From the NCBI RefSeq assembly GCF_021155765.1, contig NC_060110.1, positions 16,204,001-16,268,000 of the forward strand: a DNA stretch of 64,000 nucleotides, read 5' to 3'. Below, piece after piece: positions 57,801 through 64,000 of this stretch. A program made the translations under genes and the position numbers. This DNA comes from Diprion similis (Eukaryota; Arthropoda; Insecta; Hymenoptera; Diprionidae). Each line of letters starts with the position of its first letter. The first letter of the stretch is position 1. Below the pieces are notes generated by a model. The model ran no database searches. It was not told where the DNA came from and saw nothing but the letters and a program-made list of their open reading frames with translations.

Positions 57801-59601
57801 ATATCCAGAGAGTGGGACTCTGGTATCCGGGACCGGTTCTCCTTATATCAGACCAAACCCCACCACTGGTGATGTATCCCTTACTCCGAGACCGCCATGC
57901 CCCTTATTATCGTCTCTGTTTGCGGCTGCCGTGGAGTCGAAAAAAGCAAACGATTATGCAATTTTCCGCTACGAAGAAATCAGTAGTTTTTTTAGATACG
58001 GAATGGAACAAAAATCCTCATTGGCACTTGGCTCTGGTTCTTCTTGTAGATCTGGACATGTTCTGATTTCAGATAGTGCATTAAAAATTTCTGTAATCCT
58101 GTATTTACAGTGATTACCATGCATTCTTCGATGATTTTTAGAATGATGCATTCGTTCGGGTGATAAGTAAATATAATTGATAAAAAGTCGGGTGTAGAGT
58201 CAGGAACTAAACACTCAGTATAGGCGATAGAACGATCTGGAATCAGAACAAAAACAGAGTAAATAACACACGAATTCGCAATTGATACATGTATCTGAGA
58301 ATCGAAGAGTGGGACAATATAATTGGATTTGTCTTTCACTCGTGTTAAAGCAAATTCATCTTACAATCTCTTTGATACGCACTATACGTGCGGTATTTGT
58401 CAGACTGAGGTCTACCAAAAGTATCATACACCTGCAGAATCAGTTGAAACACAAAAGCGGATTCATATAAGTGCGAATCATCCAGTTTGCAAGTATAAGA
58501 CATGGTACAGAATCTAGAATAAGTCTAGAAAAACGTCGAACCTTGTCTTTAGCTTCATCACAAGCTGTAATCAATGAAGAGTCGTGTACGAGCATGCAGT
58601 TTGTCTTTAAGTCGCTACCGTTCTTCAATACAAGTGATGTATCCACTACAATTACGCAAATATTTATGACATATTATAACAAATAAAATTGCAACAGATG
58701 CCTAGTTTTTTAATCTTCATATGTCTTACTAGTGTAGATGATACATGATATAAGAAGAGATTATTTAAACATGAGCATACGTACGTATCAAGTATGCTAT
58801 GTAGTCGAAGTGATACACTCATAATCGTGATAGCTTTCCCCGATACAATTGAACGAAGAAAGAACGTCGCTGACCAATATTCTCTGCTCAATGTACGCGC
58901 CCGCGTAAACGACCAGCATATTCAACGAACCGTTTATTTCTCTACCTTTTTCCTATTGTCTTTCATTTCTCTTGCTATCTCGTCAACTCTATCGTTCCAC
59001 CATCGGAAAAGCCAAAGAAAATTTAGCTTTTGCACGTCAATCGTTCATTTGGGTAAAAATTGACCTTTACTACGTATCATTGACAAATTATGATTTAGGT
59101 ATTATTACGAATCCGATTGACACGTGCTTGAATGAAAAGATAATATTCTAAGATGTGAGTAGAATGTTGTCCTGCGAGTAGTTGAATGCACAAAGTCCGG
59201 CGATAGCTAGTTTCAAGTGCATGCAAGTGACAAGGTAATTCATTTTGCTCCAGTCAAGGTGGACAGGTCGTGGATAGAATAGTGTATCGAATAAAAATTG
59301 ATATCGTTACAATGTGATAGATCTGAAGTCAGACACGGCGTGTGTGTTCGTTATTAATTTTTTTTCATTTAATTTCTTGCACAAAATGGAATCCGGTGAA
59401 AAATGACGTCATACTCACAATTCGCAGCACCTTCACGCTTTCTGATTTCCTCGCTAATTAAAAACTACTTATGCATATATACATGAGATAATTTACCAAC
59501 GGTGTACAAAATATTTTATTCCTGCATTTACCAAAAATAGACGATGCGAGTGATAATAAATTCAAGATTGAAATAACGAGTGAAATTGTAACGCAAACAT
59601 T
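54860..59601. other. Non-coding stretch between CRAL-TRIO and phosphatase-like genes
   Basis: It must contain the CRAL-TRIO leader exon and promoter and the 3' end of the next gene. I see no coding exon. Confidence 0.5.
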
Positions 59602-59607
59602 TTTATT
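59602..59607 (-). terminator. Possible AATAAA poly(A) signal of the phosphatase-like gene
   Basis: AATAAA on the minus strand, about 380 nt downstream of the stop codon at 59988. Another occurs near 59514-59520. The choice is uncertain. Confidence 0.3.
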
Positions 59608-59883
59608 CGACGATTTTCAACGATACACACAAAATCAAAGACGGGAAAACAAGTGTCAAAAGAACATGGTCTGCAGGGCTATTCCAAAACGAAAAAAATA
59701 AACATATTCCGTCGACAAAAGTCAGCGAAAAATTTGTGAACGCAGTCGATGTAGAACTTGATCGATATCGCCATAAGCCCGACTCAACTTCTCTAGCCGA
59801 GCGATCCGAAGGCAGGCTGCGGCTGTAGTCGGCTCCACGAGTGGTGATCAATTGAAGCGAAATGGCGACAGGAATTTCAAATT

Positions 59884-59911
59884 CATATTCAAAACCACAT
59901 ATTCAAAACCA
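59884..59911. repeat. 14-bp tandem duplication in the 3' UTR
   Basis: CATATTCAAAACCA occurs twice back to back. It lies in the probable 3' UTR of the phosphatase-like gene and looks like a small local duplication. Confidence 0.85.
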
Positions 59912-59987
59912 GTCAGCCAAGTACGAGGGAGGGTTTAAGGATCTTCGAGGCGGGTAGAGGACAGGCGAGGCTTAAGATGGATCAATT

Positions 59988-62029
59988 CTAAAACTTGACG
60001 GCGAGCGTCGCCACGATGGAAGTCGCGAGGCCTAGCATCATTGTCACGGCATCAGCCGAAATATCTGTAGCTGCGCCCGCCTGTGGAAGCGATAAAAAGA
60101 TCTCTTATTCAATTCATCGATATTCTTTGTCGGAACTTGTGACTTTGGCGTGGTAGAAACACACGTACCGCCGCTGCGGCATCGTCCTGTCGTTCGACTC
60201 TTCGAAGGCTAGGAGCATCGCCCTCCTCGACAGTCGACGTCAGACCAGGGACTCGTGGCAAAGCAGGCAAGGTCTGATCATGGCGGCGAACTCTGCATCC
60301 GGCACCTTGGCAACCTCCGGTTACAGCGCTCTTAATGGCTCCAGGAAGATCCCATACCGAACGGGCTTCGAGAAGCGATTTTGCACCCGGTCCGCTGGCG
60401 TAGAATGGAACAGGCTTCTTATCGGCGGAGCAGATTCCTGCTACGACCAACAGTGTGTCCTTCGGGGAGGTCTGGAAAATTATTGCAATGCCAATGTAGA
60501 AGAGTGAGTCAAAAACTTAGTGGTGTCGGCGGTTACCTCGCGAGTTAGCAGCTCGACGGTTGATGAGAGATCGTTTCCAGGAGCAGCGGCGACCAGCATG
60601 TAACCCTTCTCGTTTGAGGCTGACTTCAGTTCCTTGATTGTGTCACTGACCAAGTCGACGAGGTTTGACTGCAGAGGAGATGGTCGACGCGGAGGGAACT
60701 CATCTTCTTGGGCGCCAAGGTTACCGCCGAGAGAGTCAAGGAGGCTCCTGAAGAAGGCCAGACGAATCCTGGAGAACATGTCGAAGACGTCCCACATTCC
60801 ATCGGCGGCTCCTGAAATTAGCGAGATGTGAGACACTGGTTCACATTATCTTTTGCGTTCTGCCTTCTAGCGTGAAATGTGCGGCTTTACCCTCGGGCTT
60901 GGACGAAGCTGATGTCGGAAGTGTTCCAGGCTGCCTGTCGAGATCGATTAGACGCCATACGTCGTGCAGCTCGGGTCTCGAGTGTCGGGCATCTCGTTTC
61001 ACGTTGTTCTCATCGGCCTCGTTCATCTCCTTGGCAATACCTGAGGGACCGTCATAGCCGAGGGCTGCGGGGATGGAGAAGTTTGTCGCTGAGACGGCTC
61101 CGGTTGTCATCACCTTGGCGTGTCGAGCCCAGGAAAGCAGAGCTCCAATGTTGGCTCGCAGGAAGTGCTCGCACTCGCAGTCCTTGTCTTTCCTAAGCAG
61201 CGCCATCGGGTCGTCTTGACGGTTGTACTTTAAGGGAATGTTGTCGTTGTTGCGACAGCTCTGTAAAGTAGGTTATTTGCCATTTTATGTATAATAAAAA
61301 TGATTACCAGAACTGAAGAGGAGTTTTCAATTATTAATTTATAATTAGACATCCATGAGCTCCGTCAACGATTCGTAACGTTACCTGCAGCAGTCCTTGA
61401 ACGGGGAAGTCATGCTTGCTTCCGAAAGTGTTCCACAGTTCCTCTTTGTTCTGGCTGGTTTCGTCTATCAGTAGTAGCACAACGTTGCGCGGAAGATCGG
61501 CATCCTTCCCGGCGTTTTCCTCGAAAAGGCCGTTCAGAGCGTCCTTTGGTTCCTTCAGCGATTTGGTACCGCGACTGGCGCTGTCCGATGAAATGATTAC
61601 AGCCTCGGACCGCTTCTCCCTGGACGGATCCTCAGCGGCCGACTCGTCAACGTGTTTTGCAGACTTCTTCGTGTCCGAAGCCTGCAGGATTTTGTTCATT
61701 CCGGTCACTTGCATCTTGCCATTCAACATCTGGTCCACTGATGTCCTTTGTTCGGCGTCCAAGCTTGGCGCTGTGTCCCATGCTGCTGCGGCTGAAGAAA
61801 ATGGAGAAAACAATTGTCAGTGACAATTCACCCAGAAATAGAATTTTTTATTGAAGCCTCTATGGCTGGTTCAATTATTTTCCAATTTCTGTTTTATTCA
61901 ATTTACTTCACTTCTTCGTATTTTGTGTTTCGAAAAATTATTCATACCTGATCGGTCTACGACGAAGGCGTAACCAGAGTTGGCAGCAATCGCCACCATC
62001 AGTCCAAACACGAGCAATGATTTGAACAT
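59988..62029 (-). CDS. GPI-anchored alkaline-phosphatase-like protein, probably catalytically dead, 6 coding exons
   Basis: The exons are 62029-61948, 61791-61385, 61260-60891, 60811-60537, 60471-60169 and 60080-59988, giving 509 residues with phase-consistent GT/AG joins. Residues 1-21 are a signal peptide. The C-terminus (small residues DAAAAAGAATD, then a hydrophobic tail ending ATLAVKF) fits a GPI-anchor signal. Four segments follow the alkaline phosphatase fold in order: LLSWARHAKVMTTGAVSATNFSIPAA (about 204-228, split here as W207, TTG215-217 and N223) resembles the WAQ-AG--TGVVTTTRVTHASP block; NEKGYMLVAAAPGND (353-367) the KGYFLFVEGGRIDH block; DTLLVVAGICSA (383-394) the DTLIVVTADHSH block; KPVPFYASGPGA the EDVAVFARGPQA block. 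The metal ligands of these blocks are nearly all replaced, the usual N-terminal IGDGM and DSA blocks are not recognisable in place, and the crown-domain segment of about 70 residues is missing. Introns are too short to hide exons. Family assignment is by eye. Confidence 0.65.
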
Positions 62030-64000
62030 TGTAAAGCTGGAGAGAGAATAGATTCGTGTTACTTCGAGGTACGTGTCGCTAAATCTTTTCGGTAGATAAA
62101 AATTTGTCAAGACAATAGAGTCGTGTTTCAAATAGCAACTAACCGCTGTTCTTTTGTTAAAAAAAACAATTGCACACCCCAGCATATGTTATCGGTTTAA
62201 TATTATATACACAGTGTCTGTTATTTTATTAGGTAAATTATATGCTGTGAAAATGATTTTTTCAATGCATTGATACCAGTGGAACTCTGTGTTTCGCAAA
62301 TAACTCGTTGTAACGAGGAATTAAATTTTACTCGTCGTTACAGAGTTTCAATATTTTTTTTTATACAAATTATTTGGCCGAAATTAAAATTGAAACAATA
62401 AAAAGTTTTATCTGAGCGGAAAATTTACGCATAATGGATTTGGATTTCACCGAATTATTTGTAAACAATTATAACTAGTCCGAAGAGTAAACTCGTACGT
62501 AATTGGGAGTGGAATTACACGTAATCATCTTTCAGCGTGGAATAACAAATGTCCACCGAATTGTACGGATACTTATTTGCGTTAAAGAATAACAAGTTGG
62601 CCGTTCTGCTATATATGTGGGAATATTTGTTTGCTCGTGAGTAATGTAATGGAAGTAGAGTATTTACCGATCGTTTATAGACTTTTGCAGCTGTTTAATT
62701 CAAGTTTCTTTCCACACTTCCTTTCCTTCTTCTTCTCACACGCCAGAAAATTCAATCTAAGATAAATCTATTTGCACGTCCGTATAATGGCACCTACGAA
62801 ACGCTACTGAACAATCGTCCAAAATCAAACACCTCGAGTTTCCTGGACGACGAACAATTGCAACAATATACAAGTCGATTTTTTTCTCCCGACGTTTGCA
62901 ACGCCTTCTCAGGTGGAGTCGCGATCAAACCTCGGATCCAACCTGCATAATTCAAGAGGCTTTGAGCCACCTCTGAGCTTGAATCTCTCAAGACGGTTCT
63001 ACAAATAGATTGGGCCCATTTTAAGACCCTCCTTTACGGATTCACGATATTCGAATCAACCTGTCACCGGGATCATTTACAATCGATATTTTCGACTCTG
63101 AGATTCGTACCATCAAATTTTGCGGAGTATCCAAAATACGTTTTTATCGTTTTTATACGCATCTGTTTCGCACATTATTTTATTGTTAAAAACGCTTTCT
63201 ATTACTTATGCAATTTCCACGTGGCCAAGACTATAGTATGCCGTTTATATCAAGTGATAGATCGATTAAAAAAGAATTCCAAGGTGCTGGTTACCTACAC
63301 ATTAATGGTACATGACGACACTGGCACGAGCACCATCGTCAGTACCCGAAACAGCGCCGTTGACGTCGTCCTTAATACGTATAATAGCGTTAGAGTTAAT
63401 GCCTGTAAATAATGAAACAGTCTTGTCTAGGAATGCTTGGAGGACAAACTGTAAGGCTTTGCCTTACACACTACCTACATCGTTTTAAGTCGTGGGACTG
63501 TTCAATGGGTCAGTGCAGACACAGACGCGTAGAACGGATATGTAAAAATCAGGGGTCCCAACATTGACATCGAGTCCTTTAGTTCAAATTAATGAGTCAT
63601 GTGCACGCTAGAATCCTCATTATGGTATCACTACAGCCCAAAAAACTGAACGTGACATTAAAAATTATCTTTCTTAGCACACTGCACGGTACATGTGATC
63701 ACGTCTTTACGATTTATAGATCATCGCAGATCGGCTCACATAGATGTAGACATTCCGTCTACACCAGTCACGTGACCACGTATAGCCGAATTTCGTTCGC
63801 CTATTTATCGTTCGAGATATTTGTCCTAATCTAAGACGGGTTATTATTGCTATATAATAATGTCGTTACAAGCCTTGTTTTGACAGTGGAAAACAAGTTT
63901 TGGATATTATGATAATTTCGAACGGCGGAGATTTGCAAATGGCTTCTGGTACTAATAGTCACGAATGTTGTTTTGTCACCGAAATACAAGTTTTGAGTAT
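62030..64000. other. Upstream region of the phosphatase-like gene to the window end
   Basis: A splice acceptor (CTCTCCAG) ends at 62037, eight nt before the ATG at 62029, so a leader exon lies upstream on the minus strand. A TATATAA on that strand at 62209-62203 has no obvious initiator. I see no coding exon up to the end of the window. Confidence 0.5.

Noticed and set aside
61416-61823. 135-codon plus-strand frame
   Set aside because: It is antisense to exon 2 of the phosphatase-like gene, a compositional shadow.

Overview
This is eukaryotic nuclear DNA from an insect. Seven protein-coding genes can be assembled by hand from exons with GT/AG junctions that agree in phase. The insect call rests on a classic six-cysteine odorant-binding protein, an insect-type GMC (glucose dehydrogenase-like) flavoenzyme, an endogenous multi-exon GH9 cellulase and a CRAL-TRIO protein of the insect type. 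Short introns (about 60-250 bp) beside a few multi-kb ones, AT-rich spacers and more GC-rich exons would suit a hymenopteran such as a sawfly, but that is inference. I saw no bacterial, viral or intact transposon gene.

Layout: 1.2-3.5 kb (-) LRRC47; 6.1-8.3 kb (+) a secreted astacin metalloprotease with a good TATA/initiator upstream; 9.5-10.5 kb (-) an odorant-binding protein whose 3' end faces the astacin 3' end; 11.6-20.4 kb (-) a GMC oxidoreductase in six coding exons; 20.4-37.3 kb no coding sequence found, but a near-perfect 69-nt hairpin, a degenerate inverted-repeat region and a possible orphan promoter; 37.4-42.1 kb (-) a 1,167-residue secreted protein with five tandem six-cysteine modules and a long Asn/Pro/Ser-rich tail, not recognised; 43.4-50.8 kb (-) a GH9 endoglucanase whose signal peptide is split by a 4.3-kb intron; 52.7-54.9 kb (-) a CRAL-TRIO lipid-transfer protein; 60.0-62.0 kb (-) a GPI-anchored alkaline-phosphatase-like protein that appears to have lost nearly all catalytic residues. 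The rest looks non-coding.

Five of the seven genes begin with a predicted signal peptide (astacin, OBP, Cys-module protein, GH9, phosphatase-like protein), so the window is rich in secreted or surface proteins. They are from unrelated families and nothing shows that they work together. The most unusual items are the alkaline-phosphatase-like pseudoenzyme, where introns of only 65-156 bp leave no room for missing catalytic exons, and the six-cysteine-module protein. All exon joins come from reading splice sites and phases, without transcript evidence.
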